A DNA stretch of 64,000 nt. Origin: Roseiflexus sp034432635 (lineage in GTDB: Bacteria > Chloroflexota > Chloroflexia > Chloroflexales > Roseiflexaceae). The notes below the pieces were generated by a model that saw only the letters and a program-made list of their open reading frames with translations, had not been told where the DNA came from and made no database searches. Position numbers and translations under genes: made by a program. Below, piece after piece: positions 26,834 through 35,032 of this stretch (positions within the stretch are counted from its first letter, which is position 1; every line of letters begins with the position of its first letter). The DNA lies in the NCBI GenBank assembly GCA_034432635.1, contig DAOUBK010000088.1, positions 9,663-73,662 of the forward strand. Direction: 5' to 3'.

Positions 26834-28129
26834 ATGACATCTCAGTACAATATCGGTCTTCTTACCCATCTTCGCCCTCATACGCGAATTCCAGAACCGC
26901 TCCGTTTTCCGCCGGGTTTCCTGTGGGGAACCGCAACCAGTGCACACCAGGTCGAAGGGCAGAACACCAATAATCAGTGGTGGGTCTGGGAGCAGCAGGG
27001 ACGCTGCTGGCATGGCGATGTCTCCGGCGATGCCTGCGGCTGGTGGCGCGACGCCGAGGGCGACCTGGATCGTGCAGCGGCGCTGGGTACGAATGCCCAT
27101 CGTCTGTCGATCGAATGGAGCCGCATCGAACCAGAAGAGGGACGTTTCAATCGCGATGCAATTCGTCGCTACCGTGAGATTATCGGTGGTATTGTTAGAC
27201 GTGGCATGACGCCGATAATCACGCTGCACCACTTCACCAATCCACTCTGGGTTGAGGCAAAGGGCGCATGGTTGAACGCGAAGACGCCGCGCTGGTTTGC
27301 GCGTTTCGTTGCCCGTGCAGTCGAGGAACTCGGCGATCTCTGCAACCTCTGGTGCACAGTCAATGAGCCGACAGTCTACGCCGCATTGAGTTATCTGCAG
27401 GGCATCTGGCCCCCCGGTCGTCGCAACATTCTGCAGGCGCTACGGGTCTTCGGCAATCTGATGCGTGGTCACGAACTGGCAGCGCAGGCAGTACACGAGC
27501 AACATCCGGCGCACCGTGTCGGCATTGTGCACCATAAACGGATTCTCGATCCGGCATCGCCTGCCGGTCACGACGTACTCACGACGGTCATGTACGACTA
27601 TCTGGTCAATGGCCTGGTGCTACGTCGTCTGCGTGAAACGTCCGACTTCTTTGGATTGAACTACTACAGTCGCGATCATATCGCCTTCGACCTGCGACGA
27701 CCATACCATCTGTTCATTCGTCGCTTCACACCTCCATATGTAGAGCAGAGCGATGCCGGTATGCTCGGCACTTTCGGCGAGATCTATCCCAACGGTCTGT
27801 ACCGTGCGCTCAAACGAGTCTATCGCTGGTTGAAACTCCCCATCTATGTGACCGAGACCGGTCTACCGGACGAGGATGACAATCAACGTCCGCGGTTTCT
27901 GCTCAACCATCTCGAGTCAGTCCACCGCGCAATTCAGGAAGGGATCGATGTCCGTGGGGTATTCATCTGGTCGCTGGTGGATAACTTCGAGTGGGCGGAG
28001 GGATGGGAGCTGCGCTTCGGGTTGTATGCGCTCGATAAGCGGACCGGCGAACGACGGATGCGCCCTTCGGCGGCACTCTACGCGATTATCGCGCGTGCGA
28101 ATGCGATCCCTGCTCCCGGTGCACTCTGA
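26834..28129 (+). CDS. Glycoside hydrolase family 1 (beta-glucosidase-like)
   Basis: 431-residue retaining glycosidase, no signal peptide, so cytoplasmic. Family 1 marks are FPPGFLWGTATSAHQVEG at the N terminus, the acid/base Glu178 in CTVNEP, and the nucleophile Glu341 in YVTETGLPD. The C-terminal WSLVDNFEWAEGW forms the +1/-1 sugar site. It is shorter than most GH1 enzymes (about 450 residues), with compaction before FFGLNYYSRD. The start at 26834 is the first in-frame ATG that fits the family N terminus; the ribosome site is weak. Substrate (beta-gluco- or galactoside) not determinable. Confidence 0.92.
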   Translation: MTSQYNIGLLTHLRPHTRIPEPLRFPPGFLWGTATSAHQVEGQNTNNQWWVWEQQGRCWHGDVSGDACGWWRDAEGDLDRAAALGTNAHRLSIEWSRIEPEEGRFNRDAIRRYREIIGGIVRRGMTPIITLHHFTNPLWVEAKGAWLNAKTPRWFARFVARAVEELGDLCNLWCTVNEPTVYAALSYLQGIWPPGRRNILQALRVFGNLMRGHELAAQAVHEQHPAHRVGIVHHKRILDPASPAGHDVLTTVMYDYLVNGLVLRRLRETSDFFGLNYYSRDHIAFDLRRPYHLFIRRFTPPYVEQSDAGMLGTFGEIYPNGLYRALKRVYRWLKLPIYVTETGLPDEDDNQRPRFLLNHLESVHRAIQEGIDVRGVFIWSLVDNFEWAEGWELRFGLYALDKRTGERRMRPSAALYAIIARANAIPAPGAL

Positions 28130-28518
28130 TCGAACAACTGCTGCGTTCCGAGTGTGATCCGGGGTCGAGATCCGATATCAGTTCCACCAGCGAACCGGGA
28201 TGCGTTCCTGTCGGACGGCGAACGGTCGTTCCGGGATGTTCCCGGCATGCCGGAATGGTGTGCACCCCTGCATAAACCCCGAAGCGTAAGCGTTTTGCCG
28301 GGACGCGGCGTGGTCATTGGTATGAGGTGGCCTGGTTGCCGCCCAGAGCACAGTGATACGAGGTGACCGTTTCGTTGCGTGTTTTCCAGTGTACAATGGG
28401 TGTGCCCATGTGCCGCAGGTTTTCCTGATTCGGCAGGTGATCGTCAGTATGACACGTATCCTGTTTGGCCTGTCAGGATCGCTGCCATGTCTTTCTTGAA
28501 TACAGAGGAGCAGGCAAG
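28130..28518 (+). other. Intergenic region before the methyltransferase
   Basis: About 390 nt without a convincing gene. It contains a GC-rich imperfect palindrome around 28227-28257 (TTCCGG to CCGGAA) and a TACAAT at 28392-28397 that could be a -10 box for the methyltransferase, though no -35 at correct spacing is visible. Confidence 0.35.
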
Positions 28519-29187
28519 ATGCGCGAGCAATGGATTGCAGTCGATGAATACATCACCGGTCTCTTTCCTTCAGACCCGGCGCTGGAGATGGTGCTTCAGT
28601 CAACACGCACGGCTGGTATGCCGCAGATCAACGTATCGCCCGTTCAGGGACGGTTCCTGCACGTTCTGGCGCTGACATGCGGCGCACGGATGATCCTGGA
28701 GATCGGGACGCTGGCAGGCTACAGTGCTATCTGGATGGCGCGCGCGCTCCCTGCCGACGGGAAACTGATCACGCTGGAAGCCGATCCAAAGCACGCCGAA
28801 GTCGCACAGGCGAATATCGCACGTGCCGGTCTTGCCGACCGGATCGAGGTGCGCCTGGGAGTTGCGCTCGATGTGCTGCCACAACTTGCTGCGGAAGGGA
28901 AGGGTCCTTTCGATCTGATCTTTATCGACGCCGATAAGACGAACCTGACAACCTACTTTGAGTGGGCAGTGCGTCTGGCGCGTCCCGGTAGCCTGATTAT
29001 TGCTGATAATGTAATCCGTCAGGGTGAAGTGCTGGACGCTTCGAGTGACGATGAGGGCTTACGGGGCGTCCGTTGCTTCAACGAAATGCTTGCCGCCGAC
29101 CGGCGCGTGACTGCGACGATTGTTCAGATGGTTGGAAGCAAAGGGTATGATGGTATGGCGCTGGCAGTAGTGCGGGGGGAGATATGA
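28519..29187 (+). CDS. SAM-dependent O-methyltransferase (CCoAOMT/family 3 type)
   Basis: 222-residue class I methyltransferase. The SAM motif is MILEIGTLAGYSAIWMARAL; the acidic residue binding the ribose is in LITLEADPKH. FDLIFIDADKTN and LIIADNVIRQGEVLD carry the metal-binding Asp/Asn typical of catechol-type O-methyltransferases. GAGGAGCAGGCAAG precedes the ATG. Its stop codon overlaps the start of the next gene by 4 nt (ATGA), so the methyltransferase and the amine-dehydrogenase-like flavoprotein are translationally coupled. Substrate unknown. Confidence 0.9.
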   Translation: MREQWIAVDEYITGLFPSDPALEMVLQSTRTAGMPQINVSPVQGRFLHVLALTCGARMILEIGTLAGYSAIWMARALPADGKLITLEADPKHAEVAQANIARAGLADRIEVRLGVALDVLPQLAAEGKGPFDLIFIDADKTNLTTYFEWAVRLARPGSLIIADNVIRQGEVLDASSDDEGLRGVRCFNEMLAADRRVTATIVQMVGSKGYDGMALAVVRGEI

Positions 29188-31241
29188 CCCATCCCTACAG
29201 CCTGCTCTTCGAATCGGTGCGCATCGGTCCTGTAACCGCCCCTAACCGCTTTTACCAGGTTCCGCACTGTAATGGCATGGGTTACCGCGCGCCGCGTGCG
29301 CTGGCTGCCATGCGCGGTGTGAAAGCCGAGGGTGGCTGGGGAGTGGTATGCACTGAGGAAGTCGAGATACACTATTCGAGCGATCTGGCGCCGTATCTGG
29401 AGGGGCGCCTGTGGAGTGATGATGACATCCCGGCGCTGGCGCTGATGGCGGAGGCAGTGCACCGTCACGGCGCACTTGCAGGCATTGAGTTGACCCATAA
29501 CGGTCACGATGCGATGAACTATTACTCGCGCGCAACCTCACTCGGTCCGCGTTCGATTGCCTTGATGGGCGGTACGGGCTTCGAGCCGGGTCAGTGTCGT
29601 CGGATGGACCTGGAAGACATTCGCAATCTGCGTCGCTGGCATCGCAGCGCAGCATTGCGCGCTAGACACGCTGGTTTCGACATTATCTACTGCTACGCCG
29701 GGCATGGCTTGAGCCTGGCAATGCATTTCCTGCTGCGCCGATACAATGATCGGAGCGATGAGTATGGCGGAAGCCTGGAAAACCGGGTACGCCTGCTTCG
29801 CGAGTTGATCGAGGATACGAAAGATGCGGTTGGTGACCGCTGTGCGGTTGCGGTGCGTCTGGCTGTCGATGAACTGCTCGATGATGAGGGTCTCAGCAGT
29901 CAGGGCGAGGCGTATGAGATCGTTGCAATGCTTGCAGAACTTCCCGATCTCTGGGATGTCAATGTCGCAAACTGGAGCAACGACTCGGCGTCGTCACGCT
30001 TTGAGAAAGAGGGGTTTCAGGAGCCGTACATTGCCTTCGTCAAACGATTGACGAGTAAGCCGGTAGTGGGTGTGGGGCGGTATACGTCGCCAGAGTCGAT
30101 GGTGTCTGCCGTCCGGCGCGGAATTCTGGATTTCATCGGCGCGGCGCGACCGTCAATCGCCGATCCGTTCCTGCCGCACAAGATTCGTGAGGGGCGCATC
30201 GAAGATATCCGTGAGTGCATCGGGTGCAATATCTGCGTTACTGCCGATAACAAATGCGTTCCGATCCGTTGTACGCAAAACCCGACGATGGGTGAGGAAT
30301 GGCGGCGTGGATGGCATCCCGAAACGATTGCGCCGCGCCGCAGCAATGCCGAGATTCTGGTCATCGGTGCAGGTCCGGCAGGGCTGGAGTGCGCCCGGGC
30401 GCTGGGTCAACGCGGTTATCAGGTGACACTGGTCGAAGCGCAGCGTGAGCCGGGCGGTCGCGTAGCACGCGAGGCGTGTCTTCCCGGATTGCAGGAGTGG
30501 CGGCGGGTGATCGACTGGCGTCTAACACAGATCGCCAGGCTGCCGAATGTTCAACTCTTGCCGGGGAACCCGATGACTGCTGCCGACGTTCTCGAAAGCG
30601 GGTATGAGCATGTCATCATTGCAACCGGTGCAGTCTGGCGACGGGATGGTATGGGGCGCACCGTGCGTTACCCGCTGCCGGGTCACGACCTTCCTTATGT
30701 GTATACCCCCGATGATCTGATGGATGGTCGTCTGCCGTCAGGTCGGGTTGTGATCTACGATGATGACCACTACTATATGGGAGGCGTTCTGGCGGAGTTG
30801 CTGGCATGCCAGGGGTGTGAGGTCATTGTGTGCACTCCTGCGCCGCTGGTGTCGCACTGGACACAGTTCACGCTCGAACAGGAGCGGGTTGAGCGGCGAC
30901 TGCGCGAATTGGGGGTGGTCATCCATACCCGTAATGTGCCTGGCGCCATTTATGAGGGTGGCGTCGCCGTTCGTCACGTGATAACCGGTATCACAATCGA
31001 TCTGGCGTGCGATGCAGTGGTGATCGTCGCCGATCGTCTGCCGCGCGATGGATTGGCGACTGATCTGGCTCCCGCGCATACTGCCGGTCGCATACGCACC
31101 CTGCGGGTGATCGGTGACGCAGAGGCGCCGCACATTATTGCGCAGGCAGTGTTTGCCGGTCATCGGGCGGCGCGTGAGTTCGATGAAATGCTGGATGGCG
31201 ATGCGCCGCCATTCATGCGAGAATTTCCGCTTTGGGTATGA
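29184..31241 (+). CDS. Trimethylamine/dimethylamine/histamine dehydrogenase-family iron-sulfur flavoprotein
   Basis: 685-residue protein. An old-yellow-enzyme barrel (1-340) carries FMN, followed by a 4Fe-4S ligand set Cys345, 348, 351 and 363 (CIGCNIC...RCTQNP), then a Rossmann region (about 385-680; VIGAGPAGLECARAL). Cys29 in RFYQVPHCNGMG matches the cysteine that links covalently to FMN in trimethylamine dehydrogenase. As recalled from the methylotroph enzyme, Trp264 and Asp267 are kept (NWSND), whereas Trp355 of its substrate bowl is an Asp here. The family oxidatively N-demethylates or deaminates amines and passes electrons to ETF. The related 2,4-dienoyl-CoA reductase is less likely because of the Cys29 motif. 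Confidence 0.9.
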   Translation: MTHPYSLLFESVRIGPVTAPNRFYQVPHCNGMGYRAPRALAAMRGVKAEGGWGVVCTEEVEIHYSSDLAPYLEGRLWSDDDIPALALMAEAVHRHGALAGIELTHNGHDAMNYYSRATSLGPRSIALMGGTGFEPGQCRRMDLEDIRNLRRWHRSAALRARHAGFDIIYCYAGHGLSLAMHFLLRRYNDRSDEYGGSLENRVRLLRELIEDTKDAVGDRCAVAVRLAVDELLDDEGLSSQGEAYEIVAMLAELPDLWDVNVANWSNDSASSRFEKEGFQEPYIAFVKRLTSKPVVGVGRYTSPESMVSAVRRGILDFIGAARPSIADPFLPHKIREGRIEDIRECIGCNICVTADNKCVPIRCTQNPTMGEEWRRGWHPETIAPRRSNAEILVIGAGPAGLECARALGQRGYQVTLVEAQREPGGRVAREACLPGLQEWRRVIDWRLTQIARLPNVQLLPGNPMTAADVLESGYEHVIIATGAVWRRDGMGRTVRYPLPGHDLPYVYTPDDLMDGRLPSGRVVIYDDDHYYMGGVLAELLACQGCEVIVCTPAPLVSHWTQFTLEQERVERRLRELGVVIHTRNVPGAIYEGGVAVRHVITGITIDLACDAVVIVADRLPRDGLATDLAPAHTAGRIRTLRVIGDAEAPHIIAQAVFAGHRAAREFDEMLDGDAPPFMREFPLWV

Positions 31242-31356
31242 GGATGGGACGCAGGGGCGCAGTCGAGGCAGAGGAGTGCTGCGCCCATTCCCGTTGTGTA
31301 TTTCGTCGAAGGATGGACAGAGGTGCAGCCTTCACCAGTACCATCAATACCAGTGA

Positions 31357-31593
31357 TTATCCCTCAGGTCCGCCTGTTGTCTTACGCACAATTGCGATAA
31401 GAGTAAGCCCCAGATCGCGAAGGCGGGTCAGCACTCCGTGAAGTGCCGCCTGCTCTGGCAGCGAACCGCGCGTAATCGTTGTGCCGTTGTCGTCGATCAG
31501 GGTAAACTCCGGGAATAGGGCGGCGAGGTCAGGTCCGAGTTCTCGCTCGACGCGGATCTCGTATCGAATGGGTGTGCGCTGTGAGTTGCTCAT
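31357..31593 (-). CDS. Small conserved protein next to a MalT-type regulator remnant
   Basis: 78 residues, cytoplasmic, no catalytic motif. The pattern RYEIRVERELGPDLAALFPE, DDNGTTITRGSLPEQAALHG and LRDLGLTLIAIVRK resembles small proteins that I recall being widespread in Chloroflexi, with a variable N-terminal half and a very constant QAALHGxLxxxRDLGLxL tail. Function is unknown; partnership with LuxR/MalT-type regulators is suggested only by proximity. Its 5' end overlaps the tail of the broken regulator frame by 65 nt. Confidence 0.65.
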   Translation of the reverse strand: MSNSQRTPIRYEIRVERELGPDLAALFPEFTLIDDNGTTITRGSLPEQAALHGVLTRLRDLGLTLIAIVRKTTGGPEG

Positions 31594-32263
31594 GGCTTCT
31601 GCCCTGCCGATCTCTGCTTATTGCCAGCATACCCTGATCACGCATCAGAGCGATCACATTTCTATGTGGTCGTGTCGGATCGAAGCGCAGATCGGCCATC
31701 CGCACTTCGAGCAACTGACCGCGCGCATGCCAGCGGTGTAGCGGCAGTGGTGGATCGGCGCGCGTAATGATCGCGACGTGCAGGTTTGGAGGCGAGTGCT
31801 CTAGAAGAAAAGCCAGGTCGTCGTGAATGACGGGCAGATCGACGAAATGATAATCGTCGAGCACAAGGACGAGATGTTGATCCTGCGCTCCTATCTCGTT
31901 GATCGTCGCAATCAGCAGCGGTCTAACCGGCGCCGGTTGCGGTCCTGCCAGCGCCTCGATCAGCGCGACGCCGCAGTTGTTGATGGTGCTGTGTACCGCC
32001 AGAGTTACATAGCGCCAGAAGTGGATTGGATCGTTGTCGCGTTCGTCGAGCGTCAGCCACGTCAGCGTTACATCAGCACGCTGGCGCAGCACACCGGTTG
32101 CCTCCAGCACTGCCGTCGTTTTGCCGAAACCCGCAGGGGCACTGACGAGCGTCAATGGTACATCGGTGAGATGACGCAGTTGTGCAAGAACACGCTGGCG
32201 CAGAACAAGATGGCTTCGATAGGCGGGCAGGGCAATCCTGGTAATGAGCAGCGATTCGCTCAT
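31529..32263 (-). pseudogene. Truncated LuxR/MalT-family regulator (NTPase part only)
   Basis: The intact start at 32263 with AGGGGAGTC upstream leads into a MalT-type signal-transduction NTPase: APAGFGKTT (P-loop), TWLTLDERDNDP, LVLVLDDYHFVD (Walker B), and RADPPLPLHRWHARGQLLEVRMADLRF. Normal proteins are about 900 residues and continue with an arm, TPR repeats and a LuxR helix-turn-helix. Here homology stops after LRFD near residue 195, and the remaining 50 residues look random. All sensor and DNA-binding parts are gone. Confidence 0.8.
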
Positions 32264-32443
32264 GAGACTCCCCTGGAGCGTCCATCATTACTTATCGTAT
32301 TGTACAGGAACTCTGCCTAAAAAAGAATGATGCCGGCTGTCAGTTGGGAGGAGGAGTCATTCCAGCGGCTATCAGACACCGTTGCTGCGCTGGCGTCCGG
32401 TGGCATGGTGCGCAATCTTGTTGCAGTATGAGACGAGAAGAAC

Positions 32444-32471
32444 GCCTGAAGCGGGCAACCCTGCTTCAGGC
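32444..32471 (-). terminator. Terminator of the rhodanese-like gene
   Basis: A 9-bp inverted repeat GCCTGAAGC/GCTTCAGGC with a 10-nt loop lies about 60 nt beyond the stop. On the minus strand it is followed by GTTCTTCTC, U-rich enough for intrinsic termination. Confidence 0.6.
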
Positions 32472-32532
32472 GCCTGATCGAGGGAATCTCCCTGGCTCGA
32501 TCACGGTGTCCGCGCGTTGAGATCTGCGCCGG

Positions 32533-32970
32533 TTACTTCTCGACCGGATACCCGGCGCGTTGCCATTCCAGCAGTCCGCCCCGCATGTTGTGGACGCGGG
32601 TGAAGCCGTTGCGCCGCAGGAAACTGGTGATCTGCCCGCTGCGGTTGCCGCTGCGAGAGGTGACAATCACGGTTTTGTCGGTCGGGGTCTCGTTCAGGCG
32701 AGAAGGAATCTCACTCATCGGGATGAGTCGCACACCGGGGATGTGTCCGGCAGCGTATTCTTCCGGCTCACGCACATCGATCAGCACGACATCATCGCGC
32801 CCTTGAGGTGCGCGCACTGTGGCGACATCAATGTTGAGCAGCAGACTGGCAACGTTGATGATATTCGACAGAGGATTGCCCGGAACGATGGGTGCGGTTG
32901 TCGCCGGTGCACTACACGCCGCTATTGCGAATGTGGAAATGATGAGCAGCAGGACGAAGAGACGTTTCAT
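32533..32970 (-). CDS. Rhodanese-domain lipoprotein with Ser in place of the catalytic Cys
   Basis: 145 residues. A signal peptide ends in the lipobox IAAC (Cys19), so the protein is anchored outside the membrane. A single rhodanese domain follows: VVLIDVREPEEYAAGHIPG and MRGGLLEWQRAGYPV are typical. The active-site loop, normally CRSGNRS, reads SRSGNRSG with Ser105 (codon TCT), so persulfide chemistry is not expected. It may serve as a binding or structural module. The gene lies between a regulator remnant and a fructosidase, with no evident operon. Confidence 0.88.
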   Translation of the reverse strand: MKRLFVLLLIISTFAIAACSAPATTAPIVPGNPLSNIINVASLLLNIDVATVRAPQGRDDVVLIDVREPEEYAAGHIPGVRLIPMSEIPSRLNETPTDKTVIVTSRSGNRSGQITSFLRRNGFTRVHNMRGGLLEWQRAGYPVEK

Positions 32971-33062
32971 ACGATGCTCCCTGAAAAGAACTGAGAACCG
33001 GATGTGCCGATCCCTGGTTATATGGATGCGTGTACCGGGCGAAAGGTTACTGTGACTCCGGT

Positions 33063-34454
33063 TCAGGATCGTCGCATCACGTCGGACAGTTGCCAGACGT
33101 CGAAGGAGAGCAGGTGCGCTGTGCCGTTTTCAGCGAAGAGCGCAGCGCCATAACTATCCTGGCGTGTTGGATAGACGCGTGCAGTCAGGCAGGCGTGACC
33201 GTTGGCAAACACTTCGACGATTGAACGATCAACAAAGATGCGCAGGTTGATTATCTCACCGGGATCGAGTGACAGCGCGATGAAAGGTGCGTCAGCAGAG
33301 CCGCTGCCGGATCGGATCCGATTGATCAGCAGGCGTCCCGGATCACGTTCGTAGATGACGCGCGTCTCTTCCTCACGGTTTGGGCTGGCAAGCAACGAGA
33401 TGCCGATGAGTTGCGCGTCACCGGGATCGATGGTCGTCACAATCTCCAGCATATCGCCGTGCAGATCGGCGAGCGTCACATATTCGCCGGACAAAAGCCA
33501 TCCTGAAGCGCGAAAGATATGCGCTTCGCGCAGCAGCGTGACTTCTGGAACGGGAGACATGCCCAAGCGACCGTCGCGGCGTGGGAGAATCAGGCGCGGT
33601 AGCGACATTGCTCCCGACCATCCTGCATTCAGTTGAGCCGTTTCGCTACGCGCCTCGCGCAGCCATCCAAACATGATCCGTCGTCCCTGTTGATCAACGA
33701 AACTCTGCGGTGCATAGAAATCGGTGCAGCCATCGACCACACCGCGCGTTTCAGGGATGAGTCGGTTCGCCGCGTACCTCCCGATCAGATAGACCGCCTG
33801 ATTGAGCGGGAGCGGCGAAAGAACCAGCACGTGCTGCCCGCCGAGTGCAAAGAAGTCTGGACATTCCCACATCTCATCATGTTCGCCGACACTCCCGCTG
33901 CACAGCGGACCGAGATACTCCCATTCCAGCAGACTCTGACCGCGGTACAGAAAGCACACACCTCCCTGTCCCACGATTCCCGATCCGATAATCTGGCGCC
34001 ACTCATCTCCCTCGCGCCAGACGCAGTGGTCGCGGAAACCGGAAACTTCCAGTCTTTCCGGTGGACCGGGGATCACCGGGTTGCGCGGATGTTTACGCCA
34101 TGTCACCAGATCGTCGCTGCCAATCGCAATATATGGCAACTGGACGCCACGACGCACCTCAGTATAGATCAGGGTAGGCGTGCCGTGATCATCAACGGCG
34201 ACGCCGGACCAGCACCCATCACCGCGTGGTGAACTCGGCTCCGGCGCCAGCGCGACTGGCAGATCGGTCCAGTGTATCAGCTCGTTGCTGACTGCATGCC
34301 CCCAGTGGATAAACCCCCAGCGTGCCTCATGCGGATTGTGCTGGTAGAACAGGTGGTAATGACCGCGCCACTGAATCAACCCATTTGGGTCGTTCATCCA
34401 GCCAGCAAGCGGCGTAAAGTGATAACCAGGTCGGTATCGGTCGGATGGAGTCAT
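33063..34454 (-). CDS. Glycoside hydrolase family 32 (sucrose/fructan hydrolase)
   Basis: 463-residue beta-fructosidase. The five-bladed propeller begins with the nucleophile motif WMNDPNG; WECPDFFALGG holds the acid/base Glu. The transition-state-stabilising Asp is in GFRDHCVW, where the usual RDP reads RDH; the Asp is kept. A C-terminal beta-sandwich follows (about 330-463, with IVEVFANG). No signal peptide, so it probably acts on internal sucrose or sucrose-6-phosphate. I took the ATG at 34454 (MTPSDRYRPGYHF); a GTG at 34517 is possible. No sugar transporter is adjacent. Confidence 0.9.
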   Translation of the reverse strand: MTPSDRYRPGYHFTPLAGWMNDPNGLIQWRGHYHLFYQHNPHEARWGFIHWGHAVSNELIHWTDLPVALAPEPSSPRGDGCWSGVAVDDHGTPTLIYTEVRRGVQLPYIAIGSDDLVTWRKHPRNPVIPGPPERLEVSGFRDHCVWREGDEWRQIIGSGIVGQGGVCFLYRGQSLLEWEYLGPLCSGSVGEHDEMWECPDFFALGGQHVLVLSPLPLNQAVYLIGRYAANRLIPETRGVVDGCTDFYAPQSFVDQQGRRIMFGWLREARSETAQLNAGWSGAMSLPRLILPRRDGRLGMSPVPEVTLLREAHIFRASGWLLSGEYVTLADLHGDMLEIVTTIDPGDAQLIGISLLASPNREEETRVIYERDPGRLLINRIRSGSGSADAPFIALSLDPGEIINLRIFVDRSIVEVFANGHACLTARVYPTRQDSYGAALFAENGTAHLLSFDVWQLSDVMRRS

Positions 34455-34574
34455 AGTGCCGGTCTTCAGGCGCAGCGACCTATTCCGTTTACAGGCGGGA
34501 AGGTCGTCTCTGCTCACGACTCTCTATGATCCAGGCGGCATCGCCGGGTGCAGCCATTCCCGGCGGCGCTCTTC

Positions 34575-34961
34575 TCATGAGAGTGTTCTGACAGCAATCG
34601 CCTCAATCTCGACCCGCACGTCGCGTGGCAGCCGCGCCACCTGGACGGTCGAACGCGCTGGCGGGTGTGCGGGAAAGAATTCGGCATACACGGCATTCAT
34701 TGCCGCAAAGTCTCCCATATCGGCGAGAAAAACTGTTGTTTTGACCACCTGATCGAGCGAACTGCCGGCGGCTGCCAGCACCGCCTGAAGGTTTCGCAGA
34801 ACCTGGCGCGTTTGTGCAGCAACATCCCCCTCGATCAGCGTACCATCGGGCGTCAGGGGTATCTGACCGGAGCAAAACACGAAATTGTTGGCAGTTATCG
34901 CCTGTGAGTAAGGACCGATCGCCGGTGGCGCGTCCGACGTTTGCACGACTGAACGTTCCAT
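34575..34961 (-). CDS. ridA: RidA family enamine/imine deaminase
   Basis: 128-residue RidA/YjgF/UK114 protein; it hydrolyses reactive 2-aminoacrylate and related imines formed by PLP enzymes. Family marks are IGPYSQAI, FCSGQIPL, VVKTTVFLADM and the C-terminal PARSTVQVARLPRDVRVEIEAIA containing the carboxylate-binding Arg. AAAGGAAAACCTCG precedes the ATG. Likely a trimer in the cytoplasm. Transcribed divergently from the large glycosyltransferase gene. Confidence 0.95.
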   Translation of the reverse strand: MERSVVQTSDAPPAIGPYSQAITANNFVFCSGQIPLTPDGTLIEGDVAAQTRQVLRNLQAVLAAAGSSLDQVVKTTVFLADMGDFAAMNAVYAEFFPAHPPARSTVQVARLPRDVRVEIEAIAVRTLS

Positions 34962-34996
34962 CGAGGTTTTCCTTTCTGCTGGAATGCACGCCAGGG

Positions 34997-35025
34997 TTAT
35001 TGTAGCAGAAACATTCGAGTATAAT
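34997..35025 (+). promoter_or_regulatory. Promoter likely to give a leaderless mRNA
   Basis: TTATTG (34997-35002), 17-nt spacer, perfect TATAAT (35020-35025). The GTG start codon of the next gene begins 8 nt after the -10, where transcription should initiate, and no ribosome-binding site fits in between. The message is therefore probably leaderless. Confidence 0.55.
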
Positions 35026-35032
35026 ACTGCCC

